DNA of 64,000 nucleotides from positions 62,001 through 126,000 of the forward strand of contig CABHOV010000089.1 in assembly GCA_902168185.1 (NCBI GenBank), given 5' to 3'. The notes under the pieces are model-generated. The model saw nothing but the letters and a program-made list of their open reading frames with translations. It was not told where the DNA came from and did no database searches. This DNA is from an uncultured Bacteroides sp. (lineage in GTDB: Bacteria > Bacteroidota > Bacteroidia > Cytophagales > Cyclobacteriaceae). A program made the position numbers and the translations under genes. Positions 33,526 through 42,860 of this stretch are shown piece by piece (position 1 is the first letter of the stretch; each line of letters starts with the position of its first letter).

Positions 33526-34341
33526 ATGATTGCGATTTACATTTTAGTGGCGTTAGCCAGTTCAATTGTAACGGCTTTGGTTTTTTATTGGCTTGACAAA
33601 AGAAAGGAAACAAGACGTGCCGCTCAAGTTAATGACCCTACCGTTGAACATATACCATGGTCGCGTGTGAATGAATTTATTGAGCACGACCGACAAAGAA
33701 TTTCCAGCGACTTGCATGATGACCTTGGAACAGTATTGAGTCTTATACACCTCGACCTTGATCTGGTGATGCGTGAAGCAGACTCACTTCCCCCGCACAT
33801 TGAAGCGAAGCTTATTGTGGTAAAGCGCAATCTCAATCGCACGATCGAAAGCATTCGCAATATCATCTGGAATCTTTCGCCCGATTTTATAGAGGGTATG
33901 AGTTTGAATTTTGCTATCCGCGAGTTGTGTCATAAACTCGATGCGCTCAAAGGGACACACATGCATTTTGTGCAGAGCGGTAACCCGGTGCCCATCAATC
34001 AGCGACAGAAGTTAAATTTATTCAGAATGGTGCAGGAATTGTTTTCCAATGCGATCAAACATTCTAACGCCTGGAATATATCTGTACACTTGCATTGGGA
34101 TGAAGAGCTGCTTACGATTACCGTTGAAGACGATGGCTCTGACTACAGACGGAAAGAGAATGAAGAGAAAACTTCGGGCATGGGAACGATCAACCTCGCG
34201 AAACGTGCCAAGAGTATAGGAGCAACTTTCCGCAGAGAGCCTATAGCACCGAGAGGTCTTCGCGTAATTATTGAATTCAATCCGCGGCAAAAAGATAATG
34301 CAGATAAATTTCCAGTGATGCCTTTGAGTGCGTCAGCCTAG
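33526..34341 (+). CDS. Membrane-anchored sensor histidine kinase (HisKA_3 type)
   Basis: A 271-residue kinase with one N-terminal transmembrane helix (IAIYILVALASSIVTALVFYW) and no recognisable sensory domain. The dimerisation/phosphorylation helix is QRISSDLHDDLGTVLSLIHL, with His in LHDDLG. The ATPase has MVQELFSNAIKHSNA (N box) and SGMGTINLAKRAKSIGA (G2 box). HisKA_3 kinases normally pair with LuxR/NarL-type regulators, and exactly such a regulator is encoded convergently next to it; the two coding regions overlap by 9 bases at their 3' ends. Confidence 0.9.
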   Translation: MIAIYILVALASSIVTALVFYWLDKRKETRRAAQVNDPTVEHIPWSRVNEFIEHDRQRISSDLHDDLGTVLSLIHLDLDLVMREADSLPPHIEAKLIVVKRNLNRTIESIRNIIWNLSPDFIEGMSLNFAIRELCHKLDALKGTHMHFVQSGNPVPINQRQKLNLFRMVQELFSNAIKHSNAWNISVHLHWDEELLTITVEDDGSDYRRKENEEKTSGMGTINLAKRAKSIGATFRREPIAPRGLRVIIEFNPRQKDNADKFPVMPLSASA

Positions 34342-34965
34342 CACTCCGTTTTTATAGGCGTACGATATCAACTCCGCCACATTGCTGGTCTGCGTTTTAC
34401 GAAGCATGTCTTCACGATAGCTGTTAATTGTATTTTCTTTCAACGATAAACGCTCTGCAATTTCCTTACTTGATTTTCCCAACTTCAGGTACATCAGGAT
34501 ATCTGCTTCACGCTTACTGAAGCGAACCGAGGGCGCATTGGAAACCTTCTCTTCTTTAAGTATAGAAGGGTGTATCATAGTCGTGATATACTGTTGGCCT
34601 GCGAGTACAGTCTCTACTGCTTTTTTTATTTCCTGCGATTCACTGTTCTTCAAAAGAAAACCATGCACACCGGCCTGCACCAGGTGTGTGATCATAGCCT
34701 CTCCGTTGTATTGTGTAAGAATAATAATGCGTGTATCAGGATGATCGAGCATAACCTGCTTTGCCACCTCCATGCCATTCATACCCGGCATACCAATATC
34801 TAATAAAAGCAGATCGAATCGATGATGACGCATCTGATCGAATGCTTCAACACCACTACTCGCCTGGCGCACTTTAGCATTTGGATATAGTTTATTTAAT
34901 ACGAGAGTTAGTCCTTCGCGAAAAAGCGCTTGATCGTCAACGGTAAGGATGGATAACGGCTTCAT
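34333..34965 (-). CDS. LuxR/NarL-family response regulator
   Basis: A 210-residue regulator. The receiver domain has ILTVDDQALFREGL (acidic pair), LLLLDIGMPGMNG (phosphoryl Asp), IILTQYN and LLKNSESQEI (conserved Lys). The C-terminal helix-turn-helix shows FSKREADILMYLKLGKSSKE, followed by IAERLSLKENTINSY. The start at ATG 34965 is preferred to the longer frame because it gives the normal receiver start. The presumed partner kinase is convergent. A -7 box and an 8-base palindrome lie about 100 bases upstream. Confidence 0.92.
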   Translation of the reverse strand: MKPLSILTVDDQALFREGLTLVLNKLYPNAKVRQASSGVEAFDQMRHHRFDLLLLDIGMPGMNGMEVAKQVMLDHPDTRIIILTQYNGEAMITHLVQAGVHGFLLKNSESQEIKKAVETVLAGQQYITTMIHPSILKEEKVSNAPSVRFSKREADILMYLKLGKSSKEIAERLSLKENTINSYREDMLRKTQTSNVAELISYAYKNGVLG

Positions 34966-35044
34966 GAATAGATTTATTTTGAAAAGCTTTCCTCCAATAT
35001 TCCTCAAAAATATGATAAAATTGACACCGGATTTTTAAGGTTTG

Positions 35045-35064
35045 CTGTAAAATATTTTTTACAG
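35045..35064. promoter_or_regulatory. Palindrome at the predicted response-regulator transcription start
   Basis: CTGTAAAA (35045-35052) and TTTTACAG (35057-35064) are perfect inverted copies around TATT. They lie just downstream of a minus-strand -7 box at 35067-35074, where the transcript would begin. This is a plausible operator or 5' hairpin. Confidence 0.5.
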
Positions 35065-35066
35065 TA

Positions 35067-35074
35067 CAAAGGTA
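35067..35074 (-). promoter_or_regulatory. -7 promoter box for the response regulator
   Basis: TACCTTTG on the minus strand matches TAnnTTTG exactly. A TTTG at the -33 spacing was not found. The untranslated leader would be about 95 bases. Confidence 0.45.
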
Positions 35075-35179
35075 AATAAATTCTAACACAAGGAATTATA
35101 TAATTTATAGCTGCGGGAACGGTATCATTTTTTCAAAGCGAATGAGCGATGCTGTAATATATAGTTACTGTGTCGGTAA

Positions 35180-36316
35180 TTATTCTGCCTTCTTCTCCGA
35201 ATCTGTTATCTGCTTCTCTGTATCCGTTTTGTCTTGTATATCTTCTTTCTTCGGATTCTCTGCCGGAGGTGGAGGCGGTGCAAGTGAAACGTGAAATCCG
35301 GTTACAAAGTAAATTTCATTTTTCAGCAGCTCTTCATAGATTTTCAAATTTATATTCTGTTGAATATCCATGAACTTATTAAAATCCGGATTCAACACAA
35401 AATATACTACTTCAAAACGCAAACTCCAGTCGCCATAGGTTGCAAAATGCGCACGATCAAATCGCGTAAGCTCTTGCTGCTCCACCACTGTTTTTATAAT
35501 ACCCGCAACCGTCTTTATCTTTTCAAGTGGCGTGCGGTAATCTATATTTAGCGTAAACACAATTCTTCGATCGGACAGCCGCTTATAGTTGTGGATGCGC
35601 GCGCCTGTAAGATTCGCATTACCGATCACCACTTGTTCACCGGAAAGACTTCGGAGGCGCGTTGTTTTCAAACCGATGTATTCGATCGTGCCCATCTTAT
35701 CATCCACAACAATGAAATCTCCAACCTCGAACGGCCGGTCAAAAAATATTACAAAGTAGTTGAATAAATCACCGAGTATATTTTGTGCAGCCAACGCAAC
35801 AGCAACACCTCCTATACCAAGTCCCGTAATGATAGTCGTTACATTATACCCCAGGTTGTCAATCAGAAATACAATCCCCAAAATCCAGATCACCAAATTG
35901 ACAAGCAGCATAACACCTGCCAGTTGCTTTATCTTCTCTTCACCATTCTCCTGCCTCCGGATATAGTTTTGAAGCAGCATTAATATAGTGGAAGAGAGGA
36001 GTCTCAACACAAAGAATGTAATAACAACCGCTGTAGCAATGCGAAGTACTTGTTGTGTTTTGACGGAAAGCTCCAGGTAATTTAGTCCGGCATAAATAAT
36101 AAAGTAATACATGGCCGGAATCCCAAAGCGTTCAATGCTTTCCACAATGAAATTGTCGCCTGTGTTCGAAGTTTTCTCCGATAGTTTCTTTAGCTGCTTT
36201 AGGATGGATCTTTTAAATAAGCGCAGTAATGCAAGACCGAAAACGATAATTGAAGCGGCAATGATGTACTCCAGAACGGTGTTGTTAAAATATTCCTTCT
36301 CAAGAATTTCATTCAT
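35180..36316 (-). CDS. MscS-family mechanosensitive channel
   Basis: A 378-residue membrane protein with four N-terminal transmembrane helices (about residues 14-30, 68-84, 91-115 and 130-155). The MscS pore and beta domain follow: GLGIGGVAVALAAQNILGDL, NYFVIFFDRPFEVGDFI, GTIEYIGLKTTRLRSLSGEQ and NLTGARIHNY. These channels release solutes during osmotic down-shock. The C-terminus is charged and proline-rich (APPPPPAENPKKEDIQDK) and is probably a cytosolic tail. It is transcribed alone. Confidence 0.92.
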   Translation of the reverse strand: MNEILEKEYFNNTVLEYIIAASIIVFGLALLRLFKRSILKQLKKLSEKTSNTGDNFIVESIERFGIPAMYYFIIYAGLNYLELSVKTQQVLRIATAVVITFFVLRLLSSTILMLLQNYIRRQENGEEKIKQLAGVMLLVNLVIWILGIVFLIDNLGYNVTTIITGLGIGGVAVALAAQNILGDLFNYFVIFFDRPFEVGDFIVVDDKMGTIEYIGLKTTRLRSLSGEQVVIGNANLTGARIHNYKRLSDRRIVFTLNIDYRTPLEKIKTVAGIIKTVVEQQELTRFDRAHFATYGDWSLRFEVVYFVLNPDFNKFMDIQQNINLKIYEELLKNEIYFVTGFHVSLAPPPPPAENPKKEDIQDKTDTEKQITDSEKKAE

Positions 36317-36467
36317 AATCCACGTGTAAACCCTTACGTTGTAAAAACAGATGCCAACCCCGTTACACGGAAAAATTTAAAAGGATATTTTCATAAAGTA
36401 AATGCAGTTTTTTGCTTACCGTTCTCCAAAAAATCTCAATCTTTAGGGCTCTAACCTGACTCTCAAC

Positions 36468-39400
36468 ATGAACAGTTTGCCCTGGAAAAAAATTGCCATC
36501 GGAGCGGTGGCCGTTACCATCGTTATTGCCGGAATATTCTATTACACAACCAGTAAAGGAACCAAGCCAGCACCCAGTTACATCAACCCTGCCTTCGGAG
36601 AATATATAACATCCTATAGTGCAGGCGTGCTGCCGTCCGGCACAACCGTGCGCATCATCATGGCAAAAGATGCCGTGGACTCTGCTATGATCGGACAGGA
36701 AAGTTCAGTGAAACTATTTTCGCTGAGTCCATCCGTAAGTGGTAAAACTGTTTGGTTAGATAGACGTACCGTTGAATTCAAACCGGAAGCCCGTCTTGTT
36801 TCCGGTCAGATATATGAGGTGAAGTTCGATCTCTCAAAATTGCTTGAGGTTCCCGATGAACTGCGCACCTTCGAATATACCTTCCAGGTAATTCCGCAAA
36901 ACTTTGAAGTATCAGTTGATAACATCAAGCCCTATATAAAGACGGAATTGAAACGTCAGAAAATTGAGGGGACACTTTCTACAGCCGATTTTGCTGAGAG
37001 CACTTCCGTGGAACAAATGCTGCTGCCGGAACAAGAGGGAAAAAGCCTGAAGGTTTCCTGGACGCATAACCCCGATGGTAAACAACATGCGTTTATAGTA
37101 GAAGATGTAACACGGAAAGAACAAGCCAGTAAAGTAAAGCTTGCCGTAACTGGTAATCCTTTAGGTGTCAACCGGAATGAAGATGAGGAAGTAGAGATTC
37201 CTTCGCTGAGCGATTTTAAATTGATGAATGCAAAAGTCGTTCAGAACCCAAATCAATATGTAGTGCTTCAGTTTTCAGATCCTCTGAAAGAAAAGCAAAC
37301 ACTGGAAGGTCTCATTACCATAGCGGAGTTAAACGATCTTGATTTTGATATACATGATAACGAGATCTGGGTATATCCTCCGGTAAGGCAAACTGGATCT
37401 AAGACGGTACGCATTGATGCTGGTATACGAAATATACTCGACTATAAAATGAAAGCTGCCACTACTGCCGAAATTGTTTTTGAGCAGCTGGCGCCTTCTG
37501 TACGCTTTACTGGTAAAGGTTCTATACTTCCTAGCACCGATGGACTTGTGCTTCCATTCGAAGCCGTTAACCTCAATGCTGTAGACGTTACGATTGTAAA
37601 GATTTTTGAAAATAACATTCTTCAATTCTTCCAGGTGAACAACCTTGAAGGAAACCAGGAGTTACGAAGAGTTGGAAAAAAAGTGCTGACCAAAACAATT
37701 CAGCTTGATAATGCTGGTGTTACCGATCTTGGTAAATGGAATCGCTTTACACTTGACCTTACTAAATTGATCAATACCGAACCTGGTGCTATATACCAGG
37801 TGAAGATGAGTTTTAAGAAAGCGTACTCAACCTATAACTGTGATGGCGAAGAAGATTCCGGTGAAGAAAGTGAAGGACAATTCGATGAGTATGAAAGTGA
37901 TTACGGCTATGATTATGATGGCGGGTATTACGAATCGTACGATGAGTATTATTATGAAGAAGATTATGATTGGGAGGAACGTGAAAATCCGTGTCATTCA
38001 TCTTACTATACTTCGAGTCGCGCGATCAAGCGTAATGTTCTCGCCTCCGATTTAGGACTTACTGCGAAAAGTGGTGATGATGGTAACACGTTGATATTTA
38101 TTAACGACCTGAAAACAACGCAACCTATATCCGGTGTGCAAGTGGAGTTGTATGACTTTCAGCAACAGCTTATCGGTACAGCCACAACGGATTCAGAAGG
38201 TAAAGCAGGTATCAGTTCTAAAGAACAACCCTTTGCAATTATAGCCAAGAATGGTTTGCAACGTGGCTATCTTAAAGTAACAAATGGAGATGCACTTTCG
38301 GTGAGCAACTTCGATGTATCCGGAGAAGTAGTGCAACGTGGTATAAAGGGATTCCTGTATGGCGACCGTGGCGTGTGGCGCCCAGGGGACTCGTTGTATC
38401 TTACATTTATACTCGAAGACAAGAATAAATTATTGCCGCCATCGCACCCCGTAGTATTTGAGATGTCTAATCCTCAAGGACAAATGGTAAACCGATTGGT
38501 GCGATCATCTTCTGAAAATGGGTTCTATAAATTTGCTACCGCGACCAGTGCCGACGCTCCTACCGGAAATTGGACAGGCCGCATAAAAGTCGGTGGCACA
38601 GAATTCACGCAGACCTTGAAGATTGAAACTGTAAAACCAAATCGCTTAAAGATAAACCTAGACTTCGGCACTGATAAATTCACATCATCGAACGTAACAG
38701 GTAAGCTGGATGTAAAGTGGCTCCACGGAGCTCCCGGCAGAAACCTGAAAGCGGAATTCGAAATGCTATTGGTAAAGGTACCGACAGAGTTCCCTAAATA
38801 TCCGGAGTATATATTTGAAGATCCGGCTCGCGAGTTCTATAGTGAAGCAACACCTGTATTTGAGGGGCTCACGGATGATGAAGGAAAGGCTACCGTGAAT
38901 GTAAGTCTTGAATCCAGCTATGCAGCTCCCGGATTTTTGAATGCCATCTTCCGCGGAAAAGTATTTGAAGAGAGTGGTAACTTCAGCATCGACCGGTTTA
39001 ATGTACCATATTCACCGTATGACAGCTATGTAGGAATGAAAGTTCCGGAAGGCGAACAATATAGCGGTATACTATATTTTGACAAGCCACATCAAATAGA
39101 TTTTGTAACACTCGATCCTGCCGGTAACCCTATATCACGCAACGACATCGAGATCAGCATGTATAAACTTGGCTGGCGCTGGTGGTGGGATAACTCCGAG
39201 GAGAATCTCGCGAACTACGTGGAAGATTCATATTCGAAACTCATCAAGAGCGGTAAAACAAAAACGGTAAATGGGAAAGGCAACTGGACCTTTGAAATGA
39301 AAACCGGTGAGCACGAATACGGAAGATATTTTGTAAGAGCCTGCGACCCTGTTTCCGGTCACTGCACGGGGCAAATTATATATATAGATGAGCCCGGCTG

Positions 39401-42062
39401 GTATAGCCGTAACCGTGGTGACGATTCCAAAGGTGGAGCAACCATGCTTTCGTTCACAACGGATAAAACGTCTTATAATATAGGCGAGAAGGTAAGCGTT
39501 ACGATTCCGAGCGGAGCGCAAGGTGGTCGTGCCCTGGTGAGTATCGAGAATGGAAGTAAAGTATTGAAAACGTATTGGGTGGAGACACAACAAGGTGAAA
39601 CGAAATTCAACTTCGATGTATCCAGCGAAATGGCGCCCAATGTATATATACATGTAGCGTTGCTGCAGCCACACGCACAAACGATCAACGATTTACCGAT
39701 TCGCCTGTATGGTGTCTCGTCAATCGGGGTAGAAGATCCGAATACACATCTTGAACCGATCATCTCCATGCCCGATGTATTGGAGCCAGGTCAGGAAGTC
39801 ACAATTAAAATCTCTGAGAAGTCCAAACGAAAAATGACGTATACCATTGCCGTTGTGGACGAAGGCTTGCTGGACATTACCCGGTTTAAAACGCCCGATG
39901 CATGGAATCGTTTTTATGCACGCGAAGCGCTGGGTGTTCATACCTGGGATATGTATGATGATGTGATGGGAGCGTTTGGTGCTCGCATTGAACGATTGCT
40001 TGCAGTAGGTGGTGATGCAGAAGGCGCTGCAAAAGAAGATGATGTGCGCGCGAATCGTTTTAAACCTGTAGTAAAATTCTTCGGTCCATTTACACTGGAT
40101 GGAAGTTCGGATTCACATACATTCATCATGCCTCAATATATAGGCTCCGTTAAAACGATGGTCGTTGCCGGATATGAAGGTGCATATGGAAAAGCTGAAA
40201 AGGCAGTACCGGTACGTAAGCCGTTAATGGTACTCGCTACTTTACCACGTGTTCTCGGACCGGAAGAAACATTGAAACTTCCGATCACATTATTTACACA
40301 GGAGAAAAGTATCAAGAACGTAAAGATAGATGTAAAGGTATCAGGCCCGGTTACAATTACAGGTGGAGCAAGTAAATCTATAGCAATGCCGGCAAGCGGT
40401 GATATCACTGTTGATTTTGATGTTGCTGTAAAATCGGAAGCTGGTATAGCAAAGTTTGAAGTAACAGCGAGCTCTGGTAAATTCACTTCGACTGATGTTA
40501 TAGAGATCGAAGTACGGAATCCAAATCTTCCGGTAACGAAAGTGACGGAGTCGCTACTGGACGCGGGTAAGGCATGGGCAGCAGAGGCTATACCGTTTGG
40601 TATTGCCGGAACGAACACCGCTATACTCGAGGTGTCCAATATGCCTCCGATAAACCTCGGCTCGCGGTTACGTTATCTCATTCAGTATCCACACGGTTGT
40701 ATCGAACAAACTACATCATCGGTATTGCCACAGCTATACCTTGACCAGGTAAAAGTCCTCACGGAGATCGAACAGAAAAATGTACAGCGAAATATTACTG
40801 CAGGCATTGAACGTCTCAAGTCATTCATACAACGCGATGGAGGATTTGGTTATTGGCCGGGTGCCGAAAGTTCGGATCCCTGGGGAACAACCTATGCCGG
40901 ACATTTCCTCATCGAAGCTGAGGCAAAAGGTTACTACGTTCCTGTGGACATGCTGAAACGCTGGAAGAAGTATCAGAAAAATAAAGCATTGGAATGGAGA
41001 CGTAACGATGTATACTATAACAGTGATCTGATCCAGGCATATCGCTTATATACCCTTGCACTTGCAGGCACACCTGAAATAGGAGCGATGAACCGTCTGC
41101 GTGAACAGGGCAACTTGACACCGACAGCCGCCTGGATGCTGGCCGCCTCCTATGCGAAAGCCGGACAACCGGAAGCTGCTAAAAAACTGGTGGCAAGTCT
41201 CTCTACGAAGGTTAAACCATACCGTGAGTTGAGCTATAGCTATGGATCGGATGTACGCGATAAAGCATTGATCCTTGAAACGCTTGTATTGCTGAATGAT
41301 AAAACGAAAGCTTTCGAGTTGTTGAAAGAGATTTCCAAATACCTCAGCGATTATGGTTATTGGATGAGCACACAAGAGACTGCATTCTGCCTGAAAGCTA
41401 TAGGTTCATTTGCCGGTCTTGAAAAACGTGGCGACCTTAAATTCTCCTATACATTAAATGGTAAAACGATTAATGCAAGCACAGAGCTTCCGATCGCTCA
41501 GGTACAAATTCCTATTACGGGATTGAAGAAGTCGGGTATAAAAATCGTGAATGAAAGCACGGGTATGTTATTCACACGATTAATACAAGAAGGCACACCG
41601 GCTCGTGGACAAGAGGAAGATGCGCAAAGTAATTTAAACTTGAGTGTTCGTTATACCGATTCTGACGGAAAAGAAATTGATCCTGCTAAACTTGAGCAAG
41701 GAACCGAGTTTCTCGCAGAGGTAACTGTAGTACATGCAGGCACACGTTCGTCTTATGAAAACCTTGCTTTAGGACAAGTCTTTCCTTCGGGATGGGAGAT
41801 CAACAACCTGCGTTTACAAGGCGATGAAGAGTTTATTAAATCATCTGCATTTGACTACCAGGATATTCGTGATGACCGGGTATATACATACTTTACATTA
41901 TATACCAACGAACGCAGGACCTTCCGCGTAATGTTGACGGCAAGTTATGCCGGTACATATTATCTTCCAGCCGTAAGCTGCGAAGCCATGTATGATAAAA
42001 GTATATATGCCCGTAAAAAAGGACAGACTGTAGAGGTTGGGAAAGCTTCATCAGTGCAGTAG
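36468..42062 (+). CDS. Bacterial alpha-2-macroglobulin family protein
   Basis: An 1,864-residue protein with an N-terminal membrane anchor (IAIGAVAVTIVIAGIFYY) facing the periplasm. Several macroglobulin beta-domains follow, including GDRGVWRPGDSLYLTFILED. The thioester site is YPHGCIEQTTSSVLPQ with Cys1411 and Gln1414, and the helical thioester domain follows (GGFGYWPG). The family traps proteases that breach the outer membrane. Residues 458-509 hold an acidic, tyrosine-rich insert bounded by two cysteines. As in Enterobacteria, a pbpC gene lies downstream (45472), though here separated by a metalloprotease and a GxxExxY gene. Confidence 0.92.
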   Translation: MNSLPWKKIAIGAVAVTIVIAGIFYYTTSKGTKPAPSYINPAFGEYITSYSAGVLPSGTTVRIIMAKDAVDSAMIGQESSVKLFSLSPSVSGKTVWLDRRTVEFKPEARLVSGQIYEVKFDLSKLLEVPDELRTFEYTFQVIPQNFEVSVDNIKPYIKTELKRQKIEGTLSTADFAESTSVEQMLLPEQEGKSLKVSWTHNPDGKQHAFIVEDVTRKEQASKVKLAVTGNPLGVNRNEDEEVEIPSLSDFKLMNAKVVQNPNQYVVLQFSDPLKEKQTLEGLITIAELNDLDFDIHDNEIWVYPPVRQTGSKTVRIDAGIRNILDYKMKAATTAEIVFEQLAPSVRFTGKGSILPSTDGLVLPFEAVNLNAVDVTIVKIFENNILQFFQVNNLEGNQELRRVGKKVLTKTIQLDNAGVTDLGKWNRFTLDLTKLINTEPGAIYQVKMSFKKAYSTYNCDGEEDSGEESEGQFDEYESDYGYDYDGGYYESYDEYYYEEDYDWEERENPCHSSYYTSSRAIKRNVLASDLGLTAKSGDDGNTLIFINDLKTTQPISGVQVELYDFQQQLIGTATTDSEGKAGISSKEQPFAIIAKNGLQRGYLKVTNGDALSVSNFDVSGEVVQRGIKGFLYGDRGVWRPGDSLYLTFILEDKNKLLPPSHPVVFEMSNPQGQMVNRLVRSSSENGFYKFATATSADAPTGNWTGRIKVGGTEFTQTLKIETVKPNRLKINLDFGTDKFTSSNVTGKLDVKWLHGAPGRNLKAEFEMLLVKVPTEFPKYPEYIFEDPAREFYSEATPVFEGLTDDEGKATVNVSLESSYAAPGFLNAIFRGKVFEESGNFSIDRFNVPYSPYDSYVGMKVPEGEQYSGILYFDKPHQIDFVTLDPAGNPISRNDIEISMYKLGWRWWWDNSEENLANYVEDSYSKLIKSGKTKTVNGKGNWTFEMKTGEHEYGRYFVRACDPVSGHCTGQIIYIDEPGWYSRNRGDDSKGGATMLSFTTDKTSYNIGEKVSVTIPSGAQGGRALVSIENGSKVLKTYWVETQQGETKFNFDVSSEMAPNVYIHVALLQPHAQTINDLPIRLYGVSSIGVEDPNTHLEPIISMPDVLEPGQEVTIKISEKSKRKMTYTIAVVDEGLLDITRFKTPDAWNRFYAREALGVHTWDMYDDVMGAFGARIERLLAVGGDAEGAAKEDDVRANRFKPVVKFFGPFTLDGSSDSHTFIMPQYIGSVKTMVVAGYEGAYGKAEKAVPVRKPLMVLATLPRVLGPEETLKLPITLFTQEKSIKNVKIDVKVSGPVTITGGASKSIAMPASGDITVDFDVAVKSEAGIAKFEVTASSGKFTSTDVIEIEVRNPNLPVTKVTESLLDAGKAWAAEAIPFGIAGTNTAILEVSNMPPINLGSRLRYLIQYPHGCIEQTTSSVLPQLYLDQVKVLTEIEQKNVQRNITAGIERLKSFIQRDGGFGYWPGAESSDPWGTTYAGHFLIEAEAKGYYVPVDMLKRWKKYQKNKALEWRRNDVYYNSDLIQAYRLYTLALAGTPEIGAMNRLREQGNLTPTAAWMLAASYAKAGQPEAAKKLVASLSTKVKPYRELSYSYGSDVRDKALILETLVLLNDKTKAFELLKEISKYLSDYGYWMSTQETAFCLKAIGSFAGLEKRGDLKFSYTLNGKTINASTELPIAQVQIPITGLKKSGIKIVNESTGMLFTRLIQEGTPARGQEEDAQSNLNLSVRYTDSDGKEIDPAKLEQGTEFLAEVTVVHAGTRSSYENLALGQVFPSGWEINNLRLQGDEEFIKSSAFDYQDIRDDRVYTYFTLYTNERRTFRVMLTASYAGTYYLPAVSCEAMYDKSIYARKKGQTVEVGKASSVQ

Positions 42063-42071
42063 TTTCCATTT

Positions 42072-42320
42072 GTCTGCGTCAATCTGTGAGCTCAGCGGGA
42101 AAATATCTCCCGCAGATATCGCAGATTAACGCAGACTTTATTTTTCGTTTGATCTATAGTTTAGATGTATTTTTGCATTGTCTGCGTCCATCTGTGAGCT
42201 CAGCGGGAAAATATCTCCCGCAGATATCGCAGATTAACGCAGACTTTATTATTCGTTTAATCTATAGTCTAGATGTATTTTGCATTATCTGCGTCCATCT
42301 GCGAATTCTGCAGGAGATAC
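42072..42320. repeat. Tandem hairpin repeat array (TCTGCG family, ~108-bp period)
   Basis: Two full units begin at 42072 (GTCTGCGTCAATCTGTGAG) and 42180 (GTCTGCGTCCATCTGTGAG), and a truncated third begins at 42287. Each full unit can fold by pairing GTCTGCGT-AATCTG with CAGATT-ACGCAGAC, around an inner GCGGGA/TCCCGC stem. Unit spacers share GATCTATAGT-TAGATGTATTT. It occupies most of the 340-base gap (42063-42402) between the alpha-2-macroglobulin gene and the next gene. An open frame across it encodes only the repeat and is not a gene. Confidence 0.85.
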
Positions 42321-42402
42321 CACCGAGTATCAGGAGAAAATCGCGGTATAGTTTAATTGCAATTTTTAGCATTGCTTTGCTACTATACTTAATACCCGTT
42401 GT

Positions 42403-42783
42403 ATGACAGAAAATGATATATCTTTTAAGATAAGAGGTGCCATCTTTAAAGTGTATAGAAATCTTGGACCCGGCTTACTCGAATCTGTTTACGAAGCAGT
42501 TCTTGCATACGAGTTAAAGCAGCTCGGTTTACAGGTGAAGACCCAGGTGCCGCTCCCCGTGCTAGATGAAAATATTCACCTCGACATAGGCTTCCGTGTA
42601 GACATTCTCGTGAACGATAGCGTAATTATAGAAATAAAATCGATTGAAGCACTCCACGAAGTACATCATAAACAAGTCTTGACCTATCTCAGGCTATCAG
42701 ACAGAAAATTAGGCTTGCTGGTAAACTTTAACACCGATAACATTAGCAGGTGCATTATTAGAAAGGTAAATGGCCTTTTATGA
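42403..42783 (+). CDS. GxxExxY family protein
   Basis: The 126-residue protein carries the eponymous GPGLLESVYEAVLAYEL motif, followed by LQVKTQVPLPV, IDIGFRVDILV-like and VIIEIKSIEALHEVHHKQVL strands. The D-x-x-V / E-x-K spacing is reminiscent of PD-(D/E)xK nucleases (FRVDILVNDSVIIEIKS), a possible but unproven activity. The family is abundant and poorly characterised. It stands between a repeat array and the metalloprotease gene, with no evidence that it belongs to either neighbour's function. Confidence 0.9.
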   Translation: MTENDISFKIRGAIFKVYRNLGPGLLESVYEAVLAYELKQLGLQVKTQVPLPVLDENIHLDIGFRVDILVNDSVIIEIKSIEALHEVHHKQVLTYLRLSDRKLGLLVNFNTDNISRCIIRKVNGLL

Positions 42784-42860
42784 TCTGATTATACCATTCG
42801 CGAAATTATATATTGTCCCTATCTATTGGTTTTGTAGTTTAACCAGTAAACCTAAATCGC

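Noticed and set aside
42072-42320. CRISPR array
   Set aside because: The spacing is regular, but the whole 108-bp unit, not only a short repeat, is conserved, and there are too few units and no cas genes.
42086-42406. Open frame across the tandem repeat
   Set aside because: Its amino acids simply repeat the 108-bp unit in translation, with no start signal or domain; it is an artefact of the repeat array.
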